A stretch of DNA of 64,000 nucleotides, taken from contig WELB01000008.1 of the NCBI GenBank assembly GCA_009602725.1, positions 431,279 through 495,278 of the forward strand, in the 5' to 3' direction. The notes under the pieces were generated by a model. That model had not been told where the DNA came from. It did no database searches and was given only the letters and a program-made list of their open reading frames with translations. The stretch comes from Spirogloea muscicola. Its lineage: Eukaryota; Streptophyta; Zygnematophyceae; Spirogloeales; Spirogloeaceae. The position numbers and the translations under genes were made by a program. Positions 23,120 to 35,121 of this stretch are shown piece after piece; within the stretch, counting starts at the first letter, position 1; each line of letters begins with the position of its first letter.

Positions 23120-25141
23120 GGCGGCGGCGGCGGTGAGACGAAGTCCCTAAGGCGGTGCTTGACTTTAAGGACTTTCCCGAAGGTGACCTTGTTCAATACT
23201 CCGTCTTTTGCTTCGCAGCTCCAGGCGCGCCGAGGAGGGCTCGACGCCAAGCTTCAGCTCCTGGCAGACTACGCCACGATGTCCCGCCAGGATCCACGAC
23301 CGCCATTCCCGAGTGCAATGGACGCAGCAGTGGCCGTCGAGGCGCTGGTGGCGGCAGCCGTCGGCAGCGCCGCAGCGGCAGCCTCAATGCAGGCGCGTGG
23401 TGCCGTCGAGCTCGCGGTCCGGCTGCTGGGCCCCTCGGAGGACGACAGCCGCCTGCTCGACGGGCTGGCGGCGCTCGTCGCCGCCTGCGCCGGCACCACG
23501 GCGGCCACGGCTGCCGCGCTCAAGGTGTTCGAGTTCGACGGAGTGGCAGTGACGGTGAGACGCCATGCTGAGCGCTCTACCTCAGGCAGAGGAGCTCAGC
23601 AGGGTTTTGTCATTCTTAGCTCTGAGCACCAGCCCAGACCGCTAGAGCACGGCCGCTGACGCGTCCGCATCTACAATTGTTGCCCGTTGCCGCTGCCGCA
23701 GGTCCTGGAGATGCCTTACCATGATGCAGGCCTGGGATGGAAGGTCTGGGGTGCTGCGCTGCTGCTGGCGGCGCAGCTGCGGGCGGCGCCGGAAGCGGTG
23801 CGCGGGCTCCGCGTTCTGGAGCTCGGTGCTGGCTGCGGCCTCTGCGGGCTGCTGGCTGCTCAGCTGGGCGCTGTTGAGGTGGTACTCACCGACTGCGTCC
23901 CTGCCATCCTGGACAACCTGGCTGCTGCAGTGCACCTCCTCCCAGCCAGCACGCACTTTGATGCCAGAAGCAATGCCAAGGGGCCGACTGCTTCTGGCGC
24001 GGATGAATGGTCTTGGTCATGGGGCCCAGTCGAGGCACGGGCAGCGATCCATGTTGTTACTGAGAATAGGGGCGGTGGCGATGACGGCCACCTTGCTGCC
24101 AGCAGCAGCTGCGTCAAGGTGCGATTCCTGGAGTGGATTGAGGACAATGTGAGCACCAGCCTGGGGCCTGATGCCACTCCACTGCATGCAGCACTGGTGC
24201 GCTCATCTGATTAGCGCCCTGCTTCCATTACAGAGCTACAAAGCCCTTATCTTTCTCTCAAGCACAGCTACTAAGGAAATCCAATAAGAACTTGGAAGTA
24301 AATCTTGAAGGCTTGGATCATGATTTTTCACGTACTATAGAGAAGACATTAAATGACCTTGTCAGTAGACAAAGCCTAAGCCAAAGTTTTATGGATTCCT
24401 GCGTAGCGATCTTCAGATGGAGACCTTCAGCCTGACAAAGATTGTGTATGGCAGGCGGGGATGGCTAAGTTCGGTAGTTGCCCGCGCCTGGCGCCAGAGG
24501 ATGTCTATGATGTCATCATTGGCAGCGACCTCATCTACGAGGCCGAGCTTGTGGAGCCCCTCCTGGTGCGCTAGCTGCCGCCGGAGTAGCAGGATGTGAA
24601 TTACCGTAAGGTTGCTATCATCAGATTTCTTACCATGTCTTGCTGTTAGCTAAGCTATGGCAATCATCGCCTGCCTGCATGCCCACTGTGGTGCCTGCAG
24701 GGAGTTATCCGGCGGCGCCTCGCTTGGCCCAACGGCGTGTGTTACGTAGTGCAAGCCGTGCGCTCCCTTGAGCTCCTGGACCTGCTCACTGGCCTGGCAC
24801 CCGCACACAAGCTCACAGTTACAGTGGCACATGAGGTGGCGGAGGTGGCAGCTGCGCTGCTCACCGCCTCAGAGGCTCAGCGCTACGACTGCTTGGACGA
24901 TCTTGAGCCCCACCCAACCTGCTCCTTGTGCGAGACTGCAGCAGGCTGCGAGGACTTGCACACCAGCCAGGCAGGCCAGTGTCAGGCGCTGTTGCTGCTG
25001 AGCGAGCCCACCGTGCGCCCGCCAGGCTATTACGTCGGCGGCTACGTCCGGCTCACCCTTGTGCATCTTCAGGTTCGGCTAGCACTCAAGCCATCGCCAC
25101 ATACTGAGCTTGTCCTACTTACGCAGTCTAACATTCAGTAG
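23120..25141 (+). CDS. Seven-beta-strand lysine methyltransferase (methyltransferase family 16)
   Basis: Predicted S-adenosylmethionine-dependent protein lysine methyltransferase of the METTL21/EEF2KMT group; the substrate cannot be named. Exons: about 23120-23554, 23702-24148, 24455-24565 and 24701-25141, with phases agreeing. Motif I is VLELGAGCGLCGLLAAQLGA, followed by the acidic VVLTDCVP. The family DxxY-like motif is DVIIGSDLIYE. The preceding PYHDAGLGWKVWGAALLLA matches the usual block before motif I. The N-terminal part is alanine-rich and of low complexity. The true 5' end is not seen: the frame is open back to about 23120 without an ATG, so either an upstream exon exists or translation starts at an internal ATG near 23279. 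The 3' exon encodes a long C-terminal extension after the core. Confidence 0.82.
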
Positions 25142-26304
25142 GCCTGGGTTGTGTTATGCACGTTGTATGGCTCCACAATGATCATTACTGCGTAACTTTG
25201 AGTGTCTCTGTCAGGAAAGTTTGCCACTATGGCTGACGCTGTTAGGGTTCTGCTGTATCTCATCAGGTGTAACCCCAACATGGTATGCACTAGTAGCCCA
25301 TGGCTGCGGCAAGTGGCCACCTTCGCTTGTCACCTTGGGCAATATTGGATCCTCATGCTGGCACTCAGAGCCTCTGGCAGAGAGAAGGGATGGAGGAACG
25401 TATGGCAAGAGTGGCTCAAGCAGAGAGGATCTGCAGAGGACAATTTTGATCGTGAGGATCATCACTGCTTAGCTATTAATGAACTTTGATCCAATTATTT
25501 TAATTATTCCATCATAGCATTGACACTGGCACGTTGATTATTTACGGGTAGAGCCATTCGCTTGCAGTAAGTAGTTGGCCTCTCCCCCCTCCCCAGCTCC
25601 CTTCAACCTCCCCATGTTGCGTGCTCATCCCTTTCAGTAAAGGGCACATTGCCTTGCTGTCCCTTCTAAGCCACAGCACACTCATCTACATTATTATTAT
25701 TGTTATTATTAACTATACGTGAATATTTTTGAATAGACGTAGCAAAAATCTGCAACATGCAGTTGGCGTACGCCCTCGATGATGTCCACCAGGTTATCCA
25801 AGTTGCATCGAAGCAGAGGTTGACCACCTGTTTTGCCCAGTGATTATGTGACAATGCGCATCCAGGCACTGTGAAGGTTCCTGCTTTCATTCAGGAAAGT
25901 CAAGAAATGCAATGGGCAAGGTTGTGCTGACAGTCGGTGATTAATGTCCAGTGAAGGACGCATTGCTGTAGCGGCCTACAGCATCTGAAAATTCAAAATT
26001 TACGATGCATTACAGCAGGTTACCCACAATTATTAGCAACTTCTTGACGGCAGAATCACACTCAGCCTGCCCCATGCGGCTTGCTTCATGCGTTGTAGCT
26101 GTGCTTGCCGTTTCAGTCGCCCACTTATGCACCCCAACACTGATACACGCTTTTGCCCCTCTGCTACTGTATTCCTTCGAATGCCAGAACTGTATGCAAT
26201 GGCCGAACATGGCGCTGCGAATGGACTGCAAGACCATTAGACAGCACACAAGCTTGCAGGAAGCTTTTAGCCAGGCACAAAACCATACATAAATCCCCCT
26301 ACTC
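25142..26304. other. Intergenic region between convergent genes
   Basis: No gene or repeat family is recognised. A short (ATT)n microsatellite lies at about 25690-25712. Small open frames here have no conserved features. Confidence 0.6.
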
Positions 26305-29300
26305 TTAGGACTGTGGAGTACCCATGGGTTCTCCATGCAGCTCCTTCAGCTTCTTCAGTCGGCTGACGAGGGGCGGGATGTCGCCTGCCTTGCTCTGATT
26401 GTGGAGGACCACGACCAGCAGCTGCAGGACGTCAATGAGCTCGCGGCCTTCTGGCCCGTACGCTTTCTCCCTGGCTGCCAGGCCCCTCCAGAGAAGCTCC
26501 TCGGCTGCAGCCTCTTTCTTCTGATCGTGCAAAATGACCGCCAGGTTGTTGCAAGCCTCACCTGGCAGATGTAAGCCAACATGCATGCCAAGACAATTGA
26601 CATTTAAGGCCAGGCTAAGACATGCAAGCCCTGTCCTGATCGTTTAGACTATGCTTCTAAATTGGCACATGAAGACATTAAGCTTGCCTCTCAATGCATC
26701 GAGATGCGGCAGAGCATTAGCTGCCATGTACACAGTGCACACTGTTATGTAAGGCCACTTGCAAGTGAGGAGAGAGGGAGCCAAGGCCTTCTGCAAGTTG
26801 CATGTACTGACCCACAAAGAGATCCGTGCCCGAATGAGCGCGTTCCCTGAGGCCGAGGGCCTCCCTCGCATACGCCTCAGCTTCCCGTGTCCTCCCCAAG
26901 TTGTGGAGAGTGGTGGAGAGATACTCCAAGGGCACCGAGAGCTGCACCGACTCGGTACCCAGGCTTTCCCTGATAATGTGCACAGCACGCCGGATGACGG
27001 GCTCCGCCTTGTCGAGCTTCTTGGCAGCCATGTAGCACGTGGCCAGGCTCTGCAGGTGCATGACCAGCTCAGGGTCGCTGGGCCCGACCTCGCTCTCCTT
27101 CATGAGCAGATTCTCCTGCCATATCTCGATGGCCTCGTCCAAGCTGCCGGAGAAGACAGAACCATGAAGAGATTCTGGTGAGAGGAAAAGCAGGTGCAAC
27201 TTGACTTGTTCATGTAGAGTACCTCTTCTGCTCGACATTTGCTAATCAGGAAATCAAGTTGGGCACTGCCACTTGAAGTGCCACATGACTGGCTGCTGCC
27301 TGGGAGCTTCATCAGTAATGACATGCAGATCACTAAAGAAGAGCATGGTTTGGCACACCTGCCCACCACCTGAAGGAGCTCTGCCAGATCACAACGGGCC
27401 GCAACCATGGCGGGATCCTCAGGATACATCTCCTCGCTCTTCTCGATAATGCCAAGGCCTTTCCTCATCATCTCAATGGCCTCCGTATAATTGCCTGATA
27501 GCATTATTATCAAATGACTACAAATATGAGATAGGAGCGATCAGCAAAGGTCATGCCAGACAGTCCTTTTCACCTGCCCAAGACAACAATGAAGCTGCTA
27601 CCTCTAAGCGTATTCACAAATTGGCAAAAAAGTACGAATCCATTGTATCTCGGATGTATCTGATTGTGAGATCAACATACATCAACTTTCAGAGTCAGCT
27701 TTTTGCTTCTGCCTGTGTTGTTGTAGGTATGGCAGCAGTAGTGGCAGGTGTTTAAGAATGTGATAGACACAGGGAAACAAACAGAAAGACAGACCAAGAG
27801 CACCCTTGGCACGACCGACGCCGCACCACGCAATTCCGGCAGCAGTGTCGGCTTCTCCTCGTGCCTTCTCAATGATCCTCAATGCCCTTCTCGCAAACAT
27901 GGTGAGTGGGTCATGGCCATCAGATGTTTGTTGCACATTCATGAACTTGCAAGCGTGCTAACAGAGAGCAGATGATCAGGCAAGGGACCATGCCACTAAC
28001 CGAAGGAAGACCAGTTCGGCCTCCTGAGCTCGTTCTTCAGCAAGTAAAGCATGGCCCATGTGCGAGAGCAGCACTCCGAGTGCATCTGTGTCAGGCCCAA
28101 GCGCGTTCTCGGTGATCTCGACTGCGCGCTTGTACAGTGCAAGCGCCTTCTTGTGGTCGTTCATCGCATTGTACGTGTTGGCGAGGCTCACCATTGTGTG
28201 TGAGAGCTCAGGGTCCTCTGAGGATCCTGCACACATTGAACCACAAATGGGAAATGGGCACACCGATGACACACCTACTTTGACATGCGGAGAACAAGAG
28301 GCTGCTACCACTGATCTGCTAGGTTTCTATGGAGGTCCACACTCATCCTTTAGGGGGCACGCGAACCATGACCGAAGGATCTGACTTCCGGCCTGTTTCG
28401 ACCATATAGCCATAAATGTGATGCAGGCTTCTGTGGCGTGAAGCTACCATGGAGCTCCTCCTGTACCGCCAGGCTGCGCTCGTAGAAGCGCACTGCCTCC
28501 CGCAGCCTGCCAGTCTCTGTGTACATGTCGCCCAAGTGGTCCAGCACGTCGTCCAGGAGCGGCTCCGCTTTCTCCACCTTCTCGACCAGCTCCCTGGTCT
28601 GGCATGGCGGCCAAGATAAGTCGCGCTGGCCATCAACTACATACCTACGAAGGGGCCTCTCCTCGGTTTCCACATTGTAACTACTTAGTTGACAATTAGC
28701 TTTGCCATATGGTGGACAAACGACTGACCCGCTCTAGCAGGGGCTCCACTTCCTCGACGTCGCCCATGCCCATGCGGAGGCGCGTGAGGACCATGAGCAT
28801 GGCCGCCTGCTCCACGCCCTCCACGCCCTCCGCCAGCTGCTCCTCCAGCGCCGCCAGGTTGGCCTCCACCAGCTGCCGCGCATCGTCCTCGTCGCCCGCG
28901 TCGTACACGTCCATCACCTCCTCGTACAGCTCCTCCAGCTCGGCACGCAGCTGCCGCGCCTCCTGCAGCGCCTCCATCATCTCATCCGGGTTCCACGCCT
29001 TGCTGCACCAAGCCGTGGCTAAGAATGAGTAATCTCGGACGCCTTTGCAGGCCCTTCCAGTCCCTTGAGACGCTTCCAGTAGCCCTTCTCGGGTGGTAAT
29101 TGAGATATATACTGCTAAGACAGGACATTCTTAGTGGTATTAAGAAATTCAACAATAGAAACTTCATCGGATACCATTAGTACGGCGGAAGGGTTTGCAC
29201 AGTGCATGCAAGCACGGACCCACTCGAACCCAGGTCGCCAGATGCCAAGCTCGGGGACTTACCGCAGCTCTTGGACCACTCGGATGGCGTCGGCGTCGCC

Positions 29301-29912
29301 GTCCGCCTGTGCGGTCTCCATCATCTCGTCCAGCTTCCGCCCCACCGCCCGCGTCTGCTCCTCGAACTCCGCGATGCCGTCGACCTGACGGGCGCCGCCG
29401 CCATCGCCTGCCTCCTCCTCGAGGATGGAGTCGGCCTCCACAGTCTCCCTGGCGACGCCGCCATCCTCCACCTCCCTGTGGTTCACAACCTCGACGTCTG
29501 CCAATCTGCTGCCAAAAAGCTCCATTCGCATGCATGTAACGAAGCAACCAACCGCCTGTTACGTCTCTCATGATATGCTCTACGCTTAAGAAAGCAAGAT
29601 CAACATGAGGTGTATAGTGCATAGCCAAGAAGACACCGGTAGCTACTTGACTTGACTTCAAGCAACATGGCTAGCGTCAAGAGCTGTACGACGAAGCTGC
29701 GAACTTGGTACCGGGGCGCCATAGCTCTTCAGAACCAGCAGTGCCAGAGGCCAGGCGAGCAGGGGGGCGAGAGCACACCTGCTCTCCTTGTCTGCGGAGC
29801 ACGAGGAGCCTCTCTGCAGTCGCGTCGCAAGCCTCGTCGCGGGGCTGGGGCAGAAGGAGGCCCTGGCCTTGGCATCGGCGGCGTGCCTGGCCCCGAGCTC
29901 TGCTGTGGCCAT
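26305..29912 (-). CDS. Kinesin-light-chain-like tetratricopeptide repeat protein
   Basis: Tandem TPR scaffold of the kinesin-light-chain or nephrocystin-like type; the partner is unknown. Minus-strand exons: 29912-29779, 29505-29263, 29002-28729, 28598-28448, 28226-28001, about 27900-27800, 27494-27359, 27143-26812 and 26561-26305 (stop). The starting ATG at 29912 opens a segment rich in Ala, Ser, Arg and Cys, which looks like a plastid or mitochondrial transit peptide. The next two exons are acidic and helical ([20 protein letters not shown]). TPR units follow with the KLC spacing of about 42 residues, for example [40 protein letters not shown] and [17 protein letters not shown]. The sixth exon has less certain borders. 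Organelle location is inferred from the N-terminus only. Confidence 0.8.
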
Positions 29913-30404
29913 GGCGGCCGAGCGCCGGGTCGCCGCGGCGGGGCTCGCGCGCGCAGCTGCCCTGCGGCCGACACAATCACTTACTCGCCTCAGCTGGGGC
30001 CGCCATCAGGTAGAGTGGCGCAAAGCTGCGCGGCAGCCCCTCTCGGGCGTCACAGCGCACCTCGGGAGCTGGTGGTCGCTGGGAGCGGCACGCGGCCGCC
30101 CCGTGAACGCCAGGCGGGGCGCCGGGCACGACGAGGCCGCCATGGCAAGCCCCCGAGCTCGCGTGCGCCACAGGAGCCGCCGCCGGAGGGCCAACCCCTC
30201 GTCTACCGACGCGCCGCCGCCGCCGCCGCCGCCGCTGCCACCGCCGCCGCCGGACTCGGGGGCCCTGGGGAGGTCGAGGCGGGGTTCGGGGTTTAAGCTT
30301 AGCCCAGCCGCCGCCTCCTGTGGGGCGACGAGTGTTTATGGAGTGTTTGTGGAAAAGCGAGAGAGATGGGCGCTCAGAATGGAATGGGGAGGCCACACCA
30401 AGTC

Positions 30405-30620
30405 AGACCAGGAGCTCGCCCATAGAAAAGAGGAGCTGGCAGAAGCCAGCCAAAAAAGAATGGACACAAACCAAAGAGCCACAACAGGTGCCGGAAAGAA
30501 GGGAAATACACAGCTAGGCATCTAGACAACTAGACACGACGGAACCACAGAAGAGAAAGTGCTCGCCCATGGAGAATACGGGCTGGAAAAGCCAGCCCAA
30601 AAAAGAATCAACAAAGGACG
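30405..30620 (-). repeat. Two type-A hairpin units, minus strand
   Basis: The first has GCTCGCCCATAGAAAAGAG, then a stem GCTGGC, loop AGAA and GCCAGC. The second has GCTCGCCCATGGAGAATAC, then GGGCTGG, AAAA and CCAGCCC. The stem bases differ between the two, but each pairs perfectly, which supports selection on, or copying of, the fold. Confidence 0.75.
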
Positions 30621-30839
30621 AGAATGGGGCCAGGGGAAGCGCTAAGAAAAACAAGCACACAGAAACAAAGCAGCTATGGATCAGGAAGCTCAATACCCGC
30701 GGGTGAGCAACATCACGTCAGAGTAGCTCGAAGCTGGAAAAGATGCAGGCAGACGAGACCCAAAAGCAGCAACAGTCAGTCAGCAATGGTACAGTCAGAG
30801 GACTTTCATCGGCAAGGGCCAGAGCGGCCAGGTGCAAGG

Positions 30840-31040
30840 GTAAGCACATCCACCAAGTGCTTTCACCGACGTCTTTCCGCCGGCTAGCTACCCAGACTTG
30901 CATCTCCTGACTAGAGGTTACTGAGCGTTCCCTGGCTGATGTCTTAGTCCTAGTCCTTCGCACTCCGGCCGCTCCTTCAGACCTTGTCCATCCCTTCGGG
31001 CTGGCCTTTCCCAGCCACCAGTCAATCTGGCCGCTCATTC
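30840..31040 (+). mobile_element. LINE 3' tail followed by a hairpin unit
   Basis: The frame YPDLHLLTRGY ends with TGA at 30922-30924. About 55 bases later a plus-strand hairpin unit reads CAGACCTTGTCCATCCCTTC, then GGGCTGGCCTTTCCCAGCC and CAATCTGGCCGC. Its nearest copy is at 571-640. The coding part is very short, so only the extreme 3' end of the element remains. Confidence 0.6.
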
Positions 31041-31239
31041 TTTTTTCACGTCACTCGATCAATACACACTCCATTCACCTTCTTTAGCAGCTCCACAAGC
31101 GGTACCGGTCGAGTCGACATGGCCCCCGTCAGCACGGCTCCCCCCGCTCTGTGGCACCTCCGGCCCTCCTAGTATAGGGCGTCTTTTCATGTAGCCACAT
31201 TCTTTGCGCTGCATTCTTTGCACTTTCTGCATTTTCTGC

Positions 31240-31545
31240 CTGAACAATGTAATGGCTTGAATTGGCCTCGCTTTAATTTCATGCGCACCGCGCGCCTTCT
31301 CTCTCTTCTTTTGCGCGCTCTAAGTCAGGCCTCCGGCTTTCGTGGCGGCGCTCCAGCTCCCCAAGTTAGCTTGTCAGATTTGTTTGTGCTCACCCGTGGG
31401 TACTAATGTCATCTTAGGTACCTTAGATTAGGTCTCCGTATTATATAGCATTGTTTAGTCTGCACTCGACTCTGCCTGAACAATGTATTGGCTTGAATTG
31501 GCCTCCCTTTCAATTCATGCGCCCCGCGCGCCTTCTCTCTTTCTC
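31240..31545 (+). mobile_element. LINE 3' tail flanked by two copies of a non-coding box
   Basis: The frame GFRGGAPAPQVSLSDLFVLTRGY (read in two parts: GFRGGAPAPQ, then VSLSDLFVLTRGY) ends at TAA 31404-31406. It lies between two copies of a box: TGCCTGAACAATGTAATGGC at about 31238 and TGCCTGAACAATGTATTGGC at about 31470. Both continue with TTGAATTGGCCTC, a CATGCGC element, CGCGCGCC and TTCTCTC. The box therefore occurs on both sides of the LINE tail, which could mean two nested insertions or a box internal to a longer element. Confidence 0.65.
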
Positions 31546-31899
31546 ATGAGTGCAAGCGGGGGGTCAGTCGCCGGTTTGGCCGAGCTGGCCCGAGACTCAG
31601 TCACTCGTGCCTACGTGGCATCCACGGTGGCACCAACGTGGCGGCCCCACCTGCCATGTCCTCCTGGCCTCGCGCAGCCCGCCGCACTTCCCGCCGCACT
31701 TCCCGCCGCCCTTCCCGCCGCCGCCGCCGCGGCTGCCGCCGCCGCGGCTGCTGCCGCCGGGTTGCCTTGAAGACGCAGCCCCGATCGCATTTGGCTTCCC
31801 CGCTCCGCCGCCTGCGGCCGTCGCGGGTTGCGCCGGCCAGCGCCGAGCAGCCGACGGTGGCGCGCACCGCAACCCGAGGCCCCGCAGCCCTCAGCACAG

Positions 31900-31970
31900 C
31901 TCCTGAACCCTAACCCCCTAAACCCTAATCCTAAACCCTAAACCCTAAGCCCCTGCGAGCGCCCACGTGN
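31900..31970 (+). repeat. Telomere-like CCCTAAA stretch beside a single-N gap
   Basis: Positions 31903-31955 carry near-perfect plant-type units (CCTAAACCCTAATCC, then TAAACCCTAAACCCTAAG). A single N follows at 31970. It lies just upstream of the surviving elongase sequence. It may be an interstitial telomere repeat, a telo-box promoter cluster or an assembly junction. Confidence 0.65.
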
Positions 31971-33088
31971 GCGGGCCGCCCGCGGCGGCCGGCCCGTGGC
32001 GCTGGGCCCGCTGCCCGCCCTCCACAACCTCGCGCTCTGCCTCGCCTCCGCTGCCATGTTCGCCGGCGCCGCCGCTGCCGCCGCTGCCGAGGCGTCCGAG
32101 ACGGCGTGGATGTGGGGTGCCGGCGACGACACCTTCAAGCGCCACGCCTGGCTCTTCTGCCTGCCGCCGCGCACGCGTCCGGTGGGCCGCATGTTCTTCT
32201 GGTCGTATGCCTACTACCTGAGCAAGTATTACGAGCTCCTGGACACCGCCCTCCTCCTCCTCCGCGCCAAGCCCCTCACGCTCCTCCACGTCTACCACCA
32301 CGCCCTCGTCCTCGTCATGTGCTACCTCTGGCTCCACGACCAGCAGTCGCTGCAGGTGCCATGTCCTACGTCCGCTCTGTCTACTGCACTGACACTGGCT
32401 GCGCAGCCCACCATCCTTACCATCTGCCAATTGTCCACTGATGCAGCTCTTTGATCGTCTCTTACTAGCCCTTTCCAAGCAGGCTGCTGGCAATGCATGT
32501 GTCAAGGCTGCAGGTCAAGGGCTACACAGGCCAGGGGTCTAAGCATGAGAGGTAGTAGGGCGTACTTGTCTGGAGGCTGGCTCTGTAGTGGCAGCAGATG
32601 AACAGCACAGCAACACCAGTATCTGGTGGTAGCATGGGACTTTAAAGGATGGCTTCAAGCGGGCAAGAGGTGCAGGCTGTGGTTTCCTAGCTGCCATGGC
32701 GAGCTCCAAATGGACGCATCACCTAAGCCGTGCTCTCGTGCTCGCTCTGTGGCAGACGGTCGCGCTCCTGACCAACACGGGCATTCACGTCATCATGTAC
32801 TTTTACTACTTTCTTCACTGCCTCGGTCGGCCCCCGCCCTGGCGCAAGCTCGTCACCAACCTCCAGATCGTGCAGTTTGTCTTCAGCTTTGCTATCTCCA
32901 TCCCCTTCCTATACCTCCACGTGAATCGGCGCGAAGGCTGCTCCGGCTTCTACAGCTGGCTCTTCAATGTTGCCTTCAACTTCACGCTTCTACTCCTGTT
33001 CGTGCGCTTCCACCGGCAGCAGTACGCTGGTCGAAGGGCAAGGCTTGCAAATACAGCAGGTGCAGAGATGGCTTCCAAGTCCGACTAG
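31971..33088 (+). CDS. Very-long-chain fatty acid elongase (ELO family), 5' end missing
   Basis: ER membrane condensing enzyme that extends acyl-CoA by two carbons using malonyl-CoA. Two exons are visible: from the gap at 31970 to 32355, and 32756-33088 with stop TAG. The join keeps phase 0. All ELO signatures are present: GPLPALHN near the first helix, LSKYYELLDTALLLLRAK (K..E..DT), the histidine box HVYHH, NTGIHVIMYFYYFL and TNLQIVQF. Several hydrophobic helices flank them. The N-terminal segment, usually one helix plus a lumenal loop, is absent because the frame runs directly into the single-N gap; no start codon can be placed. The C-terminus lacks an obvious double-lysine ER-retrieval signal and ends GAEMASKSD. 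It is the ELO type, not the plant FAE1/KCS type. Confidence 0.92.
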
Positions 33089-33870
33089 CTAGTACACCTA
33101 CTTTGACAGGTCCAAGTAGGGTGGTCACAAGTGCTCAGCTCATGGCCACGAAACCTTGCTTACTTGGGAGCACTTAATTATTCATTTCGGTTGCTTAACT
33201 TTTGTGATTATTTACATTGCTTATCTACATTGCTTATTCATTACTGATTGATACTTTCATTTTTCCTTTGCCACCACTTAGGGGAGCCCATAGAGAAGTG
33301 GGCGGCCTGGCAAAGGAAGATCGTGTATTAGAAAGAAATGTAGGCCAAATGGCCAGGTACAAAGGCAAGCACAAAAGCAAGCACTTAGGGGTATCGCTTG
33401 CCTGTTAGATGAGCAATCAGATGTTGCTAGAGGATATGACTGCATAAGTTGATGACAGAGAGCACTAGCACCACAGTGAGCCCTTCAAAGCCGCTACTGA
33501 ACAGAATGTGTCAAGGTTTGAGAGGACAAGTAAAATAGATTACAGAGACAGGTGGTTGATTGACTCAAGCCAATCAACCACCTACCAGCTACCTAGGCAA
33601 CTGTTCAAGGCAAAGTGTTAAGTAGTTAACTCTGACATTGGAGTCCGCTGGCAGCTATGTGGGCAAGCGCTTGGTGTCCAATGGTCAGGCAAGCCGGCCA
33701 CATTGCAAGACACCGAGGTGGTGCAGGTAGCTATAAGAGCGGCTTTAGACGCAATGCTTGGGCGGCCCTACAACTGACTACAAGTGACACTGACTAAAAT
33801 AGTGATGTTCTTCAATCACTGTCAAGCCTACCTGCCATGTGATTCTAGAGCCAGCTTTGCTAGATGCTTC
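33089..33870. other. Intergenic region with a solo LINE 3' fragment
   Basis: Positions 33320-33380 are an inverted copy of the LINE 3' untranslated block (CGTGTATTAGAAAGAAATG, then GGCCAAATGGCCAGGTAC). A small inverted repeat made of GGTGGTTGATTG and CAATCAACCACC lies at 33551-33584. Nothing else is recognised. The genes on either side are convergent. Confidence 0.6.
33551..33584. terminator. Inverted repeat between convergent genes
   Basis: GGTGGTTGATTG is followed by a 9-10 base loop (ACTCAAGC-like) and its reverse complement CAATCAACCACC, giving a stem of about 12 bp. It lies between the 3' ends of the elongase and the GH9 gene. Eukaryotic genes do not need hairpin terminators, so this may only be structural. 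Confidence 0.4.
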
Positions 33871-35090
33871 TTAAAGCCCGACACTCGAGACCTGGAAAAG
33901 CGCGGGTGTGTTTTCCTGGATGTAGCCAAAGCTGAACTTGGCCCCCGGCGCAAGTGGGAAGACGTAGCTTGGCAACATACACAGCGTGCCAGATTGTGTG
34001 ATCCCCCACGACCCTGTGGGGCTGAAGCCAGTGCAGGTAATGCCGATCGACACAATCGGCTGCGCACCCAAGTTTGTGACTGTCACCTCGTAATTGGTGA
34101 AGGTGCCTCCATCGGAGGCGCCCCAGCTGCCAGAAGTAGTCGTCATAACGCTCACCTGGGCATTGCCTGTCTCACCGAGGCCCGCCGCTGCGCAGCACAC
34201 AGCCAGAGGACGTCAGGCTCTGGCCTTCCAGCAGCACAGACGCCATGGCTCCATGGCCGCTTGGGTTAGCTTCGTCTTGGGGTTAGCTTAATGCGCTTAC
34301 CAGGCGAGCCGGGGGCAGGCGGGGCGCCAGGGGGCACGGGGACGGGAGGCGGCGGCGACGGCGGCGGCGGCGCTGCACAGGGGAGCACCAGCAGCTTCTG
34401 CTGCTTCTTCGCCGTCTTGGGCTGCTCCTCCTCCTCCATGGCCGCCCTCGCCGCCACCACCTCCGCTGGGACGAGGACTCGGGGCTGCCTTGCCATCTCC
34501 TCTCGTGTCATCGGCCACCATGGCACTTGCTCCTGTCCACCTGGCGACGCCGCTGCCGGCGGCTCTGCCAGGAGGCGCCGGTGGTGATGGCCGACGCCCG
34601 GCGGATGGTGGCCCACGCGGTGGCCCACGCCAGGCGGGTGGTGGCCGCCCTTCTTCGGCGGGCTGCGCAGCGACGGGCAGTGCGCCGGGTTCTTGCAGTT
34701 GTGCGGCTTCTTGCCGACTGCACACGACGTTGCCACCACAAGCTTGTTGTTACGACGTTGGACGGCCTGTAACTGTTACTGTTACTGTTACTGTCACCGT
34801 AACAGATACTGCAAATTCTAACGGCACCTGCAGGGAATCATTCAGCTGCTCAGCAGTTTGGTAGCACCAACTTGGGGATTGGCAAGGTGTGTAAGTCAGA
34901 GTTAGCAGCATTGCCATGGCATGCTGAGCAGTTGGGCGAGTCATAGCGTCTCCATGGGACCATGATGGTCGCAAGGAGCGCACCAGGTGGAGTTCCGGAG
35001 GCTGATGATGGAGGTGGCAGCAGAGGAGGTGGAGAGGTCTGCAGTTCCCGTGGTGGCGGTGGTGGATGCGACTGAATTGGGGAAGGCGAA

Positions 35091-35121
<31 letters not shown>

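Larger units (their letters stand above)
29913..31970. other. Intergenic region with triplet tract and LINE tails
   Basis: Upstream of the TPR gene there is a GC-rich promoter-like stretch with a (GCC)n tract at 30220-30254. From 30400 the region is repeats: minus-strand hairpin units (30405-30465 and 30560-30620), two plus-strand LINE tails (ending 30924 and 31406) and copies of the GGCTTGAATTGGCC box. From 31680 to 31760 another (CCGCCG)n tract leads to a telomere-like stretch and a single-N gap before the elongase. No host gene is seen. Confidence 0.6.

Noticed and set aside
29977-30525. Open frames upstream of the TPR gene on both strands
   Set aside because: They are rich in Arg, Pro and Gly because of the GCC tract and end in hairpin-repeat sequence. 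There is no conserved domain and no splice support.
30978-31406. LTR retroelement or other capsid-bearing element
   Set aside because: No long terminal repeats, integrase, protease or capsid-like frame is visible anywhere in the window. The repeats fit LINE tails with 3' hairpins.
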